A stretch of DNA of 64,000 nt from Roseibium algicola (GCF_001999245.1 NZ_CP019630.1:6043001-6107000), one strand, 5' to 3'. Shown: positions 17,264 to 25,300, counted from the stretch's first letter. Translations and numbers: made by a program. Notes: generated from the letters alone by a model not told the origin.

Positions 17264-18358
17264 TTACCGACCCTTGCCATTTCCGTTGCCACCGGAATTG
17301 CCGTTGCCATTGCCGCCGGAATTGCCATTGCCGCCGGAATTGCCATTGCCGTTGCCGCCGGAATTGCCATTGCCGTTGCCGCCGGAATTGCCATTCCCGT
17401 TGCTGCCGGAGTTGCCATTGCCGTTGCCACCGGAATTGCCATTGCCGTTGCCGCCGGAATTGCCATTGCCGTTGCCACCGGAATTGCCATTGCCGTTGCC
17501 ACCGGAATTTCCGTTGCCATTGCCACCGGAGTTGCCATTGCCGTTGTTCCCCGAGCGGGAATTTCCAGCATTGCCCCGGTTGCCGCCATTGGCAGCTCTT
17601 GCTTCAGCTTTGGTAGCTGGCACGTTTTTCACTACGCGCGTTTCGAATGAAGGGGCCCGTTTGGGGCCAGAACGCACCGCAGGCTTGTTCTTCCCGCTGA
17701 CGGATAGACCGACGCGGCGCGAAGGGTTAGTTGCGGCCGCCTGACCGGCGCCCACGTCGGCACGATCTCCGGATGCAAAATCATGAACACCGACAACGCC
17801 CCGACCCACATTGACCGACGCAGTCCTGTTGCCGACCTTAACCCTGAACTGAGTTCCTTTGACAACAGCGGCAAGGAAAGGGGTTTCCACCTTGAAGTGC
17901 CGATACCACCGGCGCTTTACGTCCACATCTACCTGGCCACGGTCCTGGTAGACGACCATTCGCTTGATCAGGACGCCCTTCGGCTCAAGCGTCACAACAG
18001 AATTTGGAGAAACAACGAATGTTTCTTCACCCCGATTGATGACTACACGCCCACCGCCGGTCTTGATCTTCCATCCCTTGCGCACCGTCATGCCACGCTT
18101 GACAGCAAAGGTCTCGCCGGTACGCGTTTGCACCATGACCCGGCCGCTGACGCGTTCGACCGACCAGTGCCACGGCGTGCCACCCGTCTCCACGTCTTGC
18201 GACAATGCCTGTTGAGAAAACCAGAAGGCCATAAGGGCAGCCAGCAGAAGCGACGCTGCCAACCGCATCCGGCGATCCCAGAACAGCCCAACGTCATCAG
18301 CTTTTGCTGCCATGCAACTGGCCTGACCTGAGCGATTGACGTTTATTTTGTTGGACAT
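17264..18358 (-). CDS. Secreted FecR-domain protein with Asn/Gly/Ser repeat tail (copy 2)
   Basis: 364 residues. A long N-region precedes a hydrophobic signal (LAASLLLAALMAFWFSQQALS), then a FecR domain (VERVSGRVMVQTRTGETFAVKRG, RGEETFVVSPNSVVTL, VETPFLAAVVKGTQFRV, VGRGVVGVHDFASGDRADV). The linker GLSVSGKNKPAVRSGPKRAP is nearly shared with copy 1. A tail of about a dozen NGNGNSGG units ends in the basic GKGR. The ATG has a strong GGAGAGGG site. Gene order is copy 2, copy 1, CHASE2-EAL on one strand. The shared linker and tail show tandem duplication; the FecR domains have diverged more than the linkers, suggesting separate ligands or partners. A hydrophobic anchor instead of a cleaved signal is possible. 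Function is unknown. Confidence 0.85.
   Translation of the reverse strand: MSNKINVNRSGQASCMAAKADDVGLFWDRRMRLAASLLLAALMAFWFSQQALSQDVETGGTPWHWSVERVSGRVMVQTRTGETFAVKRGMTVRKGWKIKTGGGRVVINRGEETFVVSPNSVVTLEPKGVLIKRMVVYQDRGQVDVDVKRRWYRHFKVETPFLAAVVKGTQFRVKVGNRTASVNVGRGVVGVHDFASGDRADVGAGQAAATNPSRRVGLSVSGKNKPAVRSGPKRAPSFETRVVKNVPATKAEARAANGGNRGNAGNSRSGNNGNGNSGGNGNGNSGGNGNGNSGGNGNGNSGGNGNGNSGGNGNGNSGSNGNGNSGGNGNGNSGGNGNGNSGGNGNSGGNGNGNSGGNGNGKGR
17270..17550. repeat. 24-bp tandem repeat array encoding NGNGNSGG units (copy 2)
   Basis: This array matches the FecR copy 1 array in unit length and codon phase. One unit is shortened by two codons (NGNSGG) and one carries Ser for Gly. The two arrays lie about 1.1-1.7 kb apart in direct orientation, so recombination between them could delete most of copy 1. 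Confidence 0.85.
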
Positions 18359-18419
18359 GGGAGCCCTCTCCTGGCCCGGCTTCAGAAGCTCGGCAAGCTA
18401 TTCCGCCCCCGTTAACAAG

Positions 18420-18640
18420 ACTTGAATTATAATGGGAAACCTTTTTATTTCATTCTTTTAGTAAAAATTGTTCTATCATCCAACGTTTCCAACTTTTTCC
18501 CATATTAGATAAAATTTTAATATTAAAACTATTTAAGATTGTGTTTTTGGATAACTAGAGAAAAATCACAATCATAGATACCTGCGATGCCTGATCGAAA
18601 TGGCGTATGACGCTCAAAATATTTTTTCTATCATTCCAAA
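18420..18640. other. AT-rich island upstream of FecR copy 2
   Basis: By eye roughly three quarters A+T, with long T and A runs, while the surrounding genes are clearly GC-rich. It holds no credible gene and lies between the FecR copy 2 start and the GDPD terminator, so it should contain the promoter of the FecR block. Such islands are typical binding ground for nucleoid-associated silencers (MucR/Ros, H-NS-like), an inference here. Confidence 0.55.
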
Positions 18641-18673
18641 ACAAAACGGCCAGGAACCCGTAGGTTCCCGGCC
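18638..18673 (-). terminator. Rho-independent terminator of the GDPD gene
   Basis: On the minus strand GGCCGGGAACC pairs with GGTTCCTGGCC through a TACG tetraloop (18648-18673), followed by GTTTTGTTTT. It lies 50 bases after the GDPD stop. Confidence 0.85.
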
Positions 18674-18723
18674 ACGCCAGTCAATGATTTCCGTCTGAAT
18701 GCGAGTTGCATCACGCCGAAGCG

Positions 18724-19443
18724 TCAGACGGTTGCCAAAAGCTCTTTTTCCACGGACTTGAAAATTTCGACCTGGTCGATGTTCATTTGCTCGACGCCGC
18801 AGCGCACGGCTTTCTCGAAAACGGCTCGTTCAGACCCGGCGTAGAACATCTGCGTAATCAATCCGGCCTGCTTTGCCTCGTTTATGAGGTTCTCTTCCAG
18901 GTCATCTTCATGGAATTCCAGGATATGCGCACCCTGGGCAACGGCGCGCTCGACCGAACCAACGTGAGCGTAAAGAACCATGCGTCGCAGATCCGGTACC
19001 TTTGCACGGGCTTCAGCGCGGATTGCCTGATCGAACGAAAACGTCCAGGCGTCACTCAGCATGCCGCGGACTGCCAGCATGTCGCGAATTTCCGCTGGGT
19101 CGCCTTCCTTGATCTCAACATAGGTGCCAATACGGCCCTTGCAGGTATCCAGAAACGCATCGAGCCTTGGAACTCGCTCGCCCTTGAAGGTCTCCTTGAA
19201 CCAGTTTCCTGCATCAAGACGGTCAATTTCGTCGGAAGTCATATCCGAAATTCGGCCACTTCCATCCGTCGTCCGGTCAACAGTTGCATCGTGCATCACG
19301 TAGAGGATGCCATCCCTGGACGGTCGAACATCCAACTCGACAACCTCGGCGCCAAGCGCAATTGCTCCCTCGAGCGAGGCAATCGTGTTTTCCGGAGCCT
19401 GAAGGCTGGCTCCGCGGTGGCACACAACGACGGCTTGTTTCAC
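18724..19443 (-). CDS. Glycerophosphodiester phosphodiesterase, cytoplasmic UgpQ type
   Basis: 239 residues from a GTG start. It hydrolyses glycerophosphodiesters to an alcohol and glycerol-3-phosphate. GDPD hallmarks open the protein: CHRGASLQAPENTIASL with the catalytic His-Arg, then ELDVRPSRDGILYVMHDATVDRTTDG with metal ligands Glu/Asp and the second catalytic His. Later blocks are VPRLDAFLDTC and YVEIKEG. There is no signal peptide, hence cytoplasmic like UgpQ rather than periplasmic GlpQ. I chose GTG 19443 because AGGAGA lies 7 bases upstream and the fold starts there; the frame extends to 19632 without a ribosome site. No ugp transporter is adjacent. Confidence 0.9.
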   Translation of the reverse strand: MKQAVVVCHRGASLQAPENTIASLEGAIALGAEVVELDVRPSRDGILYVMHDATVDRTTDGSGRISDMTSDEIDRLDAGNWFKETFKGERVPRLDAFLDTCKGRIGTYVEIKEGDPAEIRDMLAVRGMLSDAWTFSFDQAIRAEARAKVPDLRRMVLYAHVGSVERAVAQGAHILEFHEDDLEENLINEAKQAGLITQMFYAGSERAVFEKAVRCGVEQMNIDQVEIFKSVEKELLATV

Positions 19444-19866
19444 GGTTAGGTCTCCTGTGTCTCCAGAGTGATATCCGGAGCTTGGATAGGGCTGGCAAAC
19501 GGCCACTCTAGAGGGAAGTCGATGAAACAGGTGCCTGAAATTCTTGATGAAATGATGACACTGCAACTTCCCTCGCAATTTCATGTGCTTACTGGCCGCG
19601 ACAACCCTTAATTGAATGACTGGACAATTCACTTCAGGCTCGGAACTCTATCGCGATTCTCCCCCAATACCGCAGGGTCGACGTTCTATCCCCCTGACGC
19701 TTGAAAATCTTTCCAAAGCCACACAGTTAACGGTGAAGAAATCAACTGAATTATTGTTCAGCATTTACGAACAGTCAGTCAAATTGCACCGCACAATTTT
19801 CTTCCTATGTTCCAGTCTGCAGCGTTCATGAGCGAACGCTTCTGGTAACATCTATGAGGTTTGATC
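19444..19866. other. Intergenic region between GDPD and YceI genes
   Basis: A 420-base divergent region. A 29-codon frame at 19522-19611 (start MKQVPEILDE) has a GAGGGAA ribosome site. That site lies inside GAGGGAAGT (19511-19519), which is exactly complementary to ACTTCCCTC (19566-19574) within the same frame. I do not call it a gene. A 71-codon frame at 19616 has no ribosome site. Promoters of both flanking genes must lie here but no strong -35/-10 pair stands out. Confidence 0.3.
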
Positions 19867-20451
19867 ATGATCCGTCTCGCAGCTTCTGCGCTTGCCCTGT
19901 CCCTCGTCGCAGGCACCGCCCTTGCCGAACCGGTGGCCTACGACTTCGACAAGTCCCACGCCAACCTGGCTTTCTCCTATAACCACCTTGGCTACTCCAC
20001 GACCGAAGGCCGTTTCGGCGAATGGGAAGGCACGCTGCTGATTGACAAGGACACGCCTGCCAATTCCTCCATCGAATTCACGATCGACGTCGGCAGCCTC
20101 GACACGTTCTGGGCAGAGCGCAACGCGCACTTCCTGAGCGCGGACTTCTTTGACGCTGAAAAATTTCCGAAGGCGACCTTCAAGAGCACCAAGGTCGAAA
20201 AGACCGGTGACAACCAGCTGGAAGTGACCGGCGACCTGACCATCAAGGACATCACCAAGCCGGTGACCCTGACCGTTGATGTCACAGCACTTGGTGAGCA
20301 CCCGATGGCGAAGAAGGAAGCTGCCGGTTTTGCCGTTTCCACAGTTCTGAAGCGTTCCGACTATGGAATGGACATGTATGTTCCCTATGTAGGTGACGAC
20401 ATTACCGTGACCTTCCATTCCGAAGCGCTCAAGTCCGACGCGACCAACTAA
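19867..20451 (+). CDS. YceI-family periplasmic lipid-binding protein (copy 1)
   Basis: 194 residues. Signal peptide MIRLAASALALSLVAGTALA, cleaved before EPVAYDFDKSH. The YceI lipocalin-like barrel follows: ANLAFSYNHLGYSTTEGRF, SSIEFTIDVGSLDT, LSADFFDAEKFPKATFKST, LEVTGDLTIKDITKPVTL and the end YVGDDITVTFHSEAL. Structures of family members hold polyisoprenoid or ubiquinone-like lipids. It is the first gene of a YceI-cytochrome b561-YceI set, which suggests redox handling of a quinone-like or isoprenoid ligand at the periplasmic face. ATG 19867 is preferred over TTG 19861 because a GAGG site precedes it. A strong hairpin follows, so it may be expressed above the downstream genes. Confidence 0.92.
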   Translation: MIRLAASALALSLVAGTALAEPVAYDFDKSHANLAFSYNHLGYSTTEGRFGEWEGTLLIDKDTPANSSIEFTIDVGSLDTFWAERNAHFLSADFFDAEKFPKATFKSTKVEKTGDNQLEVTGDLTIKDITKPVTLTVDVTALGEHPMAKKEAAGFAVSTVLKRSDYGMDMYVPYVGDDITVTFHSEALKSDATN

Positions 20452-20462
20452 GTGAACACCCT

Positions 20463-20491
20463 CGGAGGCCGGACAGACCGGCCTCCGTTTT
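20463..20491 (+). terminator. Intra-operon terminator or attenuator after YceI copy 1
   Basis: A perfect 10-bp GC-rich stem, CGGAGGCCGG with CCGGCCTCCG (20463-20487), with a 5-base loop and TTTT after it. The cytochrome b561 start is only 17 bases downstream, so partial read-through is expected. Confidence 0.75.
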
Positions 20492-20503
20492 CCAGGAGCC
20501 GCC

Positions 20504-21088
20504 ATGCTGCGCAACACTTCAACCGGGTATGGAAGAATCGCCATTGCGTTCCATTGGACGATGGCAGTCTTGATCATCGGCATGCTTGGCCTCGGCCTCT
20601 ACATGCACCAGCTTCCCCCGACCGAACAGGCAACCTTTGAGCTCTATCAGTTGCACAAGTCGATCGGCTTTGTGGTTCTGACGCTTGCCGTGCTCCGTCT
20701 TGTCTGGCGCCTTCTCAATCCTTCGCCGAAACTGCCTGACAACATGCACCCGCTGGAAAAGGCCGGGGCGCATCTGGGGCATGTCGGCCTGTACGCGCTT
20801 CTGTTTGCTCTGCCACTGACCGGCTGGTTCATGGTATCGGCCTCGCCGTGGGGCATTCCGACCATCCTGTTCAACACCTGGCCAGTGCCGCATCTGCCGG
20901 TTCCAGGTGTGCTTGGTTCGCAGGAACAGGCGGAAACCTTCTTCAAGCTGCTGCATGAATACGGCGCCTATCTGCTGATTGCGCTGATTGCCGTCCATGT
21001 CGCAGCTGCGCTGAAACACCACTTCATCGCCCGCGACGCCACGTTGAAACGCATGATTTCAACCGCACCCGCCAAGGCCGATAGCTGA
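20504..21088 (+). CDS. Cytochrome b561, CybB-type diheme membrane protein
   Basis: 194 residues, four TM helices and His ligands in the pattern of the bacterial b561 family. TM1 is RIAIAFHWTMAVLIIGMLGLGL, with LHKSIGFVVLTLAVLRLVWRL, then LGHVGLYALLFALPLTGWFMV, and the last helix LLIALIAVHVAAALKHHF carrying two more His. These proteins exchange electrons between quinol and periplasmic partners; E. coli CybB can pass electrons from superoxide to quinone. It is flanked on both sides by YceI genes, a pairing also known in other proteobacteria. A CAGGAG ribosome site precedes the ATG. Confidence 0.92.
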   Translation: MLRNTSTGYGRIAIAFHWTMAVLIIGMLGLGLYMHQLPPTEQATFELYQLHKSIGFVVLTLAVLRLVWRLLNPSPKLPDNMHPLEKAGAHLGHVGLYALLFALPLTGWFMVSASPWGIPTILFNTWPVPHLPVPGVLGSQEQAETFFKLLHEYGAYLLIALIAVHVAAALKHHFIARDATLKRMISTAPAKADS

Positions 21089-21111
21089 CAACACGAACTG
21101 GAAATCCGCAG

Positions 21112-21669
21112 ATGACATTGAAGCATTTTACATATGCCGTTGCAGTCCTGTCGGCGACGACCTTCACCGCACCGGCGTTTGCCGACACCTGGAAAGTCGA
21201 TCCGGACAAGAGCAAGCTCGGCTTTGAAGTCAAACAGGGCGGCGGCACGCTGACTGGCGTCTTCGCGTCGTGGGAAGCAGACATCGATTTTGATCCTGCG
21301 GCCCCTGAGACCGCCAAGATCAGCGCTGAAATCAAACCCATGAGCGCCACCACCGGCAACGCCCAGTTCGATGGCACCCTGCCTGGCAAGGACTGGTTCA
21401 ACGCCGGGGACTTCCCGACGGCCGAATTCACGTCCGACACTGTCGAACTTGTCGAAGGCAACAGCTACCGGGCACAGGGCACGCTCTCCATCAAGGGAAT
21501 TTCCCAGCCGGTCGAGATGGATTTCACTCTGGACATCGCGGGCGACACCGCCACAGCCAAGGGGACGGCCATTGTCAACAGGCTCGACTATCAGCTTGGC
21601 AGCGGCGTCGGCACCGACACGGTCGGAGATATCGTCACCGTTACCCTGGATCTTACGGCGATCCGCTGA
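21112..21669 (+). CDS. YceI-family periplasmic lipid-binding protein (copy 2)
   Basis: 185 residues. Signal peptide up to PAFA, then DTWKVDPDKSKLGFEVKQGGGTLTGVF, the characteristic YceI start. Other family blocks are AKISAEIKPMSATTGNAQFDGTLPGKDWF, FPTAEFTSDTVE, GTLSIKGISQPVEM and VGDIVTVTLDLTA. It is clearly divergent from copy 1, so this is not a recent duplication; more likely two ligand specificities serve one b561. It starts 23 bases after the b561 stop and is closed by a strong terminator. The ligand is unknown; isoprenoid quinone is inferred from family structures. Confidence 0.92.
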   Translation: MTLKHFTYAVAVLSATTFTAPAFADTWKVDPDKSKLGFEVKQGGGTLTGVFASWEADIDFDPAAPETAKISAEIKPMSATTGNAQFDGTLPGKDWFNAGDFPTAEFTSDTVELVEGNSYRAQGTLSIKGISQPVEMDFTLDIAGDTATAKGTAIVNRLDYQLGSGVGTDTVGDIVTVTLDLTAIR

Positions 21670-21714
21670 CATCGCGTTCGGCAAACAAGACTTCCGGCTC
21701 CGACCATTTGATCA

Positions 21715-21745
21715 GGCTGCGGCACTTGGCGTCCGCAGCCTTTTT
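21715..21745 (+). terminator. Rho-independent terminator of the YceI-b561 operon
   Basis: GGCTGCGG (21715-21722) pairs with CCGCAGCC (21733-21740) over a 10-base loop and runs into TTTTT. Confidence 0.85.
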
Positions 21746-21820
21746 GCCGTATGAGAACAGCACTCAACGTTCCAGCGCTTCCCGATGTGACGGGAAGCAG
21801 CCAGATCAGGAAAGCCTCCT

Positions 21821-23458
21821 ATGAACGCTCCGCTCACACCTCCAGCTTATCAGCACAGCGCCCTTTTCCCTCAGGGAGAAGACAAGACCCCGTATCGGAA
21901 ACTGACGTCGGACCACGTCAAGACAGCCGATTTCAACGGCGAAGAGGTACTGGTTGTCGAAGCTGAAGGTCTACGCCTTCTTGCCGAAGAGGCTTTCAAG
22001 GACATCAACCATTTCCTGCGTCCAGGCCACCTGGAACAGCTGAAGAAGATCCTGGAAGATCCGGAAGCGACCGAGAACGACAAATTCGTTGCGTTTGACC
22101 TCCTGAAAAACGCGAACATCGCCTCCCACGGTGTTCTGCCGATGTGCCAGGACACGGGCACCGCAATCATCATGGGCAAGAAGGGCCGCCGGGTCTGGAC
22201 CGACGGGTCGGACGAAGCCGCACTCGGCGAAGGTTCCCGAGACGCCTATTTCAAGAAGAACCTGCGGTATTCCCAGCTCGCGCCGATTTCGATGTTCGAA
22301 GAAAAGAACACGAGCAACAACATGCCGGCACAGATCGAGCTCTATGCAGAAGGTGAAGATGCCTACAAGTTCCTGTTCATGGCCAAGGGTGGCGGTTCGG
22401 CCAACAAGACCTTCCTGTTCCAGGGCACACCATCCCTGCTGACCCATGACCGGCTGGTGGAATTCCTCAAGGAAAAGATCCTCACACTCGGTACTGCTGC
22501 CTGCCCGCCCTATCACCTTGCGATCGTCATCGGCGGCACGTCTGCGGAAATGAACCTCAAGACAGCAAAACTGGCTTCGGCCCGCTATCTTGACGGTCTG
22601 CCGACGCAAGGGTCGGAACTCGGACATGCCTTCCGTGACCTTGAGCTGGAAGCCGAGATCCACAAACTGACCCAGGCAACCGGCGTCGGCGCCCAATTCG
22701 GCGGCAAGTATTTCTGCCACGATGTGCGTGTCATCCGCCTGCCGCGTCACGGCGCGTCCTTGCCAATCGGCCTCGCCGTGTCCTGCTCTGCGGACCGGCA
22801 GGCCGTCGGCAAGATCACGAAAGACGGTATTTTCCTGGAACAGCTCGAGATGCACCCGGAAAAATACCTGCCGGAGGTCACCGACGACCACCTGTCCGAC
22901 AATGTGGTCAAGGTCGACCTGACCCGGCCGATGTCCGAAATCCTGGGCGAACTTTCCAAACACCCGATCAAGACCCGGTTGTCGCTTTCCGGACCGCTGA
23001 TCGTTGCCCGCGACCTTGCCCATTCCAAGCTGCGCGACCGGCTGGAAAGCGGCGAGCCCCTGCCCGACTATTTCAAGAACCACCCGATCTATTACGCTGG
23101 CCCGGCCAAGACACCGGAGGGAATGCCTTCAGGTTCGTTCGGTCCGACAACCGCAGGACGCATGGACGCTTACGTCGATCAGTTCCAGGCAGCCGGCGGT
23201 TCCATGGTCATGCTGGCCAAAGGCAACCGTTCCGCTCAGGTGCGCCGCGCCTGCCAGGCTCATGGCGGGTTTTATCTCGGCTCCATCGGCGGTCCGGCCG
23301 CTCGCCTTGCGCAGGATTGTATCAAAAAGGTGGAAGTGGTCGAGTTCGAGGAACTGGGCATGGAAGCCGTCTGGAGAATCGAAGTCGAGGATTTCCCGGC
23401 CTTTATCGTCATTGATGACAAGGGCAACGACTTCTTCAAGGAATTGAACCTCGGCTGA
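21821..23458 (+). CDS. Class I fumarate hydratase (iron-sulfur)
   Basis: The 545-residue enzyme has the length of fused FumA/FumB-type fumarases. It interconverts fumarate and malate in the TCA cycle using an oxygen-sensitive [4Fe-4S] cluster. Cys-bearing blocks are [41 protein letters not shown] and [14 protein letters not shown]. The C-terminal part has the swivelling beta domain with [23 protein letters not shown] and [26 protein letters not shown]. It appears monocistronic, with a terminator right after. Class I enzymes can also act on tartrate-like substrates, but this size and motif set is standard for fumarase. Confidence 0.95.
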   Translation: MNAPLTPPAYQHSALFPQGEDKTPYRKLTSDHVKTADFNGEEVLVVEAEGLRLLAEEAFKDINHFLRPGHLEQLKKILEDPEATENDKFVAFDLLKNANIASHGVLPMCQDTGTAIIMGKKGRRVWTDGSDEAALGEGSRDAYFKKNLRYSQLAPISMFEEKNTSNNMPAQIELYAEGEDAYKFLFMAKGGGSANKTFLFQGTPSLLTHDRLVEFLKEKILTLGTAACPPYHLAIVIGGTSAEMNLKTAKLASARYLDGLPTQGSELGHAFRDLELEAEIHKLTQATGVGAQFGGKYFCHDVRVIRLPRHGASLPIGLAVSCSADRQAVGKITKDGIFLEQLEMHPEKYLPEVTDDHLSDNVVKVDLTRPMSEILGELSKHPIKTRLSLSGPLIVARDLAHSKLRDRLESGEPLPDYFKNHPIYYAGPAKTPEGMPSGSFGPTTAGRMDAYVDQFQAAGGSMVMLAKGNRSAQVRRACQAHGGFYLGSIGGPAARLAQDCIKKVEVVEFEELGMEAVWRIEVEDFPAFIVIDDKGNDFFKELNLG

Positions 23459-23483
23459 ACGCCGCTTCAGCTGAAAACACCAG

Positions 23484-23513
23484 ACCCGCGGCTTTTGCCG
23501 CGGGTTCTTTTTT
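23484..23513 (+). terminator. Rho-independent terminator after the fumarase gene
   Basis: A perfect 9-bp stem, ACCCGCGGC and GCCGCGGGT (23484-23505), with a TTTT loop and a TCTTTTTT tail. Confidence 0.92.
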
Positions 23514-23879
23514 GTCTGTCGACAGACCAACAACAGTAGCCACGCGCCGTTTTGGCGCGATCTGAATCGCGGTCATACGATTCGGAAACAGGCGCAGAAT
23601 CGCCCAATCCGGATCAAAGATAGCTGACGATTTATGCCAAGGCGGGCAAATTCCACAATCTCAGCGAGCGAACGCGTCTTCATCGCGTTTTTCACGAAAA
23701 ATCCGTTGCAATTTCAGCACAGACGCAGGACATGGTCGGTGGTCACATCAACGTGAGATTTTCCCGAACGCCGTTTTGCGACATAATAATTAAGAGTGCG
23801 GCAAGGACATTTTCGTAACGTCACTTTGATTGAGAATCGCATCGTTGAGGCACCAGCCCGATGCTGATGGGGGATCGGA
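23514..23879 (+). other. Long leader region upstream of the L,D-transpeptidase
   Basis: 366 bases without a gene. There is a short GCGCC-GTTTT-GGCGC hairpin near 23547-23561 and a GGGGGATCGGA ribosome site at the end. I found no convincing small gene or named RNA motif. The length leaves room for a structured 5' leader or a small RNA. Confidence 0.4.
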
Positions 23880-24473
23880 ATGAAGAAACTTTTTTTTGTA
23901 ATGGTTGCGGTTCTGGCGGGCGCTTTTGCGCTGACCGCTCAGGCAGCTCCGCGATATGGCTACTTTGACCACAGCACGAACACCTGGGTCACTCCGAAAT
24001 ATCACCCGGGCGGCCCGTCCCCGGTCAAACGCAAGCGCGTGAAATATGATGGCCCGTACCCTGCAGGCACGATCGTCATTGATACCTCCGAGCGCCGTCT
24101 TTATCATGTCCTGCCTGGTGGCAAGGCCATGAAATATGGCGTCGGCGTTGGCAAGGATGGCTTCCAGTGGGCCGGCACGCACCGCATCACCCGCAAGGCT
24201 GAATGGCCGAGCTGGACCCCGCCTGCACAGATGCGTGCTCGTGAACGTGCGAAAGGCCGTATCCTTCCGGCTTACATGCCGGGTGGACCGAACAACCCGA
24301 TGGGTGCTCGCGCGATGTACATCGGCTCGACCCTCTACCGCATTCACGGCACGACTGAGCCGTGGACCATCGGTTCGGCTGTCTCTTCCGGCTGTATCCG
24401 TCTGGCAAATGAAGACGTGATCCACCTCTACAACAGCGTGACTGTCGGTTCGAAGGTCATCGTAAAGCGCTAA
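23880..24473 (+). CDS. L,D-transpeptidase, YkuD/ErfK family
   Basis: 197 residues, exported. Signal peptide MKKLFFVMVAVLAGAFALTAQA. The YkuD catalytic domain fills the rest: GTIVIDTSERRLYHVLPGGKAMKYGVGVGKDGFQW, IHGTTEPWTIGSAVSSGCIRLANEDVIHLY. The HG and SSGCIRL blocks carry the catalytic His and Cys. The enzyme forms 3-3 peptidoglycan crosslinks or attaches lipoproteins and outer-membrane proteins to peptidoglycan; beta-barrel attachment by such enzymes is described in Hyphomicrobiales. It is preceded by an unusually long leader and closed by a terminator, so it is monocistronic. Which of the two reactions it performs is not visible. Confidence 0.93.
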   Translation: MKKLFFVMVAVLAGAFALTAQAAPRYGYFDHSTNTWVTPKYHPGGPSPVKRKRVKYDGPYPAGTIVIDTSERRLYHVLPGGKAMKYGVGVGKDGFQWAGTHRITRKAEWPSWTPPAQMRARERAKGRILPAYMPGGPNNPMGARAMYIGSTLYRIHGTTEPWTIGSAVSSGCIRLANEDVIHLYNSVTVGSKVIVKR

Positions 24474-24499
24474 ACTGCGGCACCAATTATCAAGAAATA

Positions 24500-24524
24500 A
24501 AGCCGGGCCCTGCCCGGCTTTTTT
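24500..24524 (+). terminator. Rho-independent terminator after the L,D-transpeptidase
   Basis: AAGCCGGGC pairs with GCCCGGCTT (24500-24520) over a 3-base loop, followed by TTTTATTT. The short distance to the converging TetR stop means it may also serve the other strand. Confidence 0.92.
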
Positions 24525-24556
24525 ATTTGATGCTCACTTCAAAATGACAGACTTGA

Positions 24557-25126
24557 TCAATTTTCCGGGATGTGGGCATCGATCAGCACCGCTGCCGCGT
24601 TCTTTGCCGCACCTGACGGATCCGGGTCGAACCCCATTTGAGCGCCAACGATTGCCCCCTCCTTGAGAAGGAGGATTTGACGTGCCAGCAGATCCGCCTC
24701 GCGAGCCCCCGCCTTTTCCGCAAGGCTCCTGAGTGCCGACAGAAGCAGGCGCTTGTGTTCGGTGGACTGGGCATATGCAGGGTGTACGGGGTCCTGAAAC
24801 TCAGCCGATGCCTTGATGAACATACATCCCTGGAAACCGGGTTCTTCGAACCACTCTTTCAGAATATCAAAAACTGCGAGGAGCTTTTGCTTTGGCGAAA
24901 GATCGCGTTCATCCAGCCTGCGCAGGAACCAGTTCCGGAAAGTCTCGTCCCGGTATCTCAACACCGCCAGGATCAGATCATCCTTGGTTCTGAAATGCTT
25001 GAACATCGTCGTCTTGGAGATGCCTGTTTCAGCAACAAGCGTATCCATGCCGGTCGCATGGAAACCGTCTCTGTAAAAGACAGCCAGAGACTTGCGTACC
25101 AGTTCATCGCGTTTGCTTGGTCGCAT
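24557..25126 (-). CDS. TetR-family repressor, divergent from the DUF1348 unit
   Basis: 189 residues. N-terminal TetR helix-turn-helix: KRDELVRKSLAVFYRDGFHATGMDTLVAETGISKTTMFKHFRTKDDLILAVL. The ligand domain has the GFQGCMFIKASAEF segment seen in a TetR branch that often controls small detoxification-type genes. ATG 25126 follows an AAGGAAG site and begins at the fold; a longer frame to 25228 is unsupported. Two almost identical 16-bp palindromes lie between this gene and the oppositely oriented mini-protein/DUF1348 pair, so control of both directions is likely. The inducer is unknown. A Cys in the ligand domain might sense an electrophile, which is speculation. Confidence 0.9.
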   Translation of the reverse strand: MRPSKRDELVRKSLAVFYRDGFHATGMDTLVAETGISKTTMFKHFRTKDDLILAVLRYRDETFRNWFLRRLDERDLSPKQKLLAVFDILKEWFEEPGFQGCMFIKASAEFQDPVHPAYAQSTEHKRLLLSALRSLAEKAGAREADLLARQILLLKEGAIVGAQMGFDPDPSGAAKNAAAVLIDAHIPEN

Positions 25127-25269
25127 GAGCTTCCTTTCTGTACTGACTTGTAAATAGTCAAACATCTGCGATCGTTCAAGATGCCCAAAATAGGTGCTGC
25201 CCAAACTGCCGAAACACGATCTCCTCACGGTTTAATGATCTCAGGCACGAAGTTAGCGCCTTGCCATCA

Positions 25270-25285
25270 TGTACAGATCGGTACA
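25270..25285. promoter_or_regulatory. TetR operator, site 1
   Basis: TGTACAGATCGGTACA is a near-perfect palindrome (14 of 16 positions symmetric) centred on GATC. It lies between a possible -35 TTGCCA (25261) and an AT-rich -10 (CATATA/TATATA around 25284-25291) of the plus-strand promoter, an ideal repressor position. Confidence 0.65.
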
Positions 25286-25300
25286 TATATAACTCGTAAC

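Noticed and set aside
15875-17550. Repeat arrays as a possible CRISPR locus
   Set aside because: Units are contiguous 24-base coding repeats without unique spacers, and no cas genes are present.
17160-17744. Plus-strand LPLPPE-type repeat frame over FecR copy 2
   Set aside because: Same artefact as at copy 1, antisense to a well-supported gene with a strong ribosome site.
19616-19831. 71-codon plus-strand frame upstream of YceI copy 1
   Set aside because: No ribosome site and no recognisable protein features.
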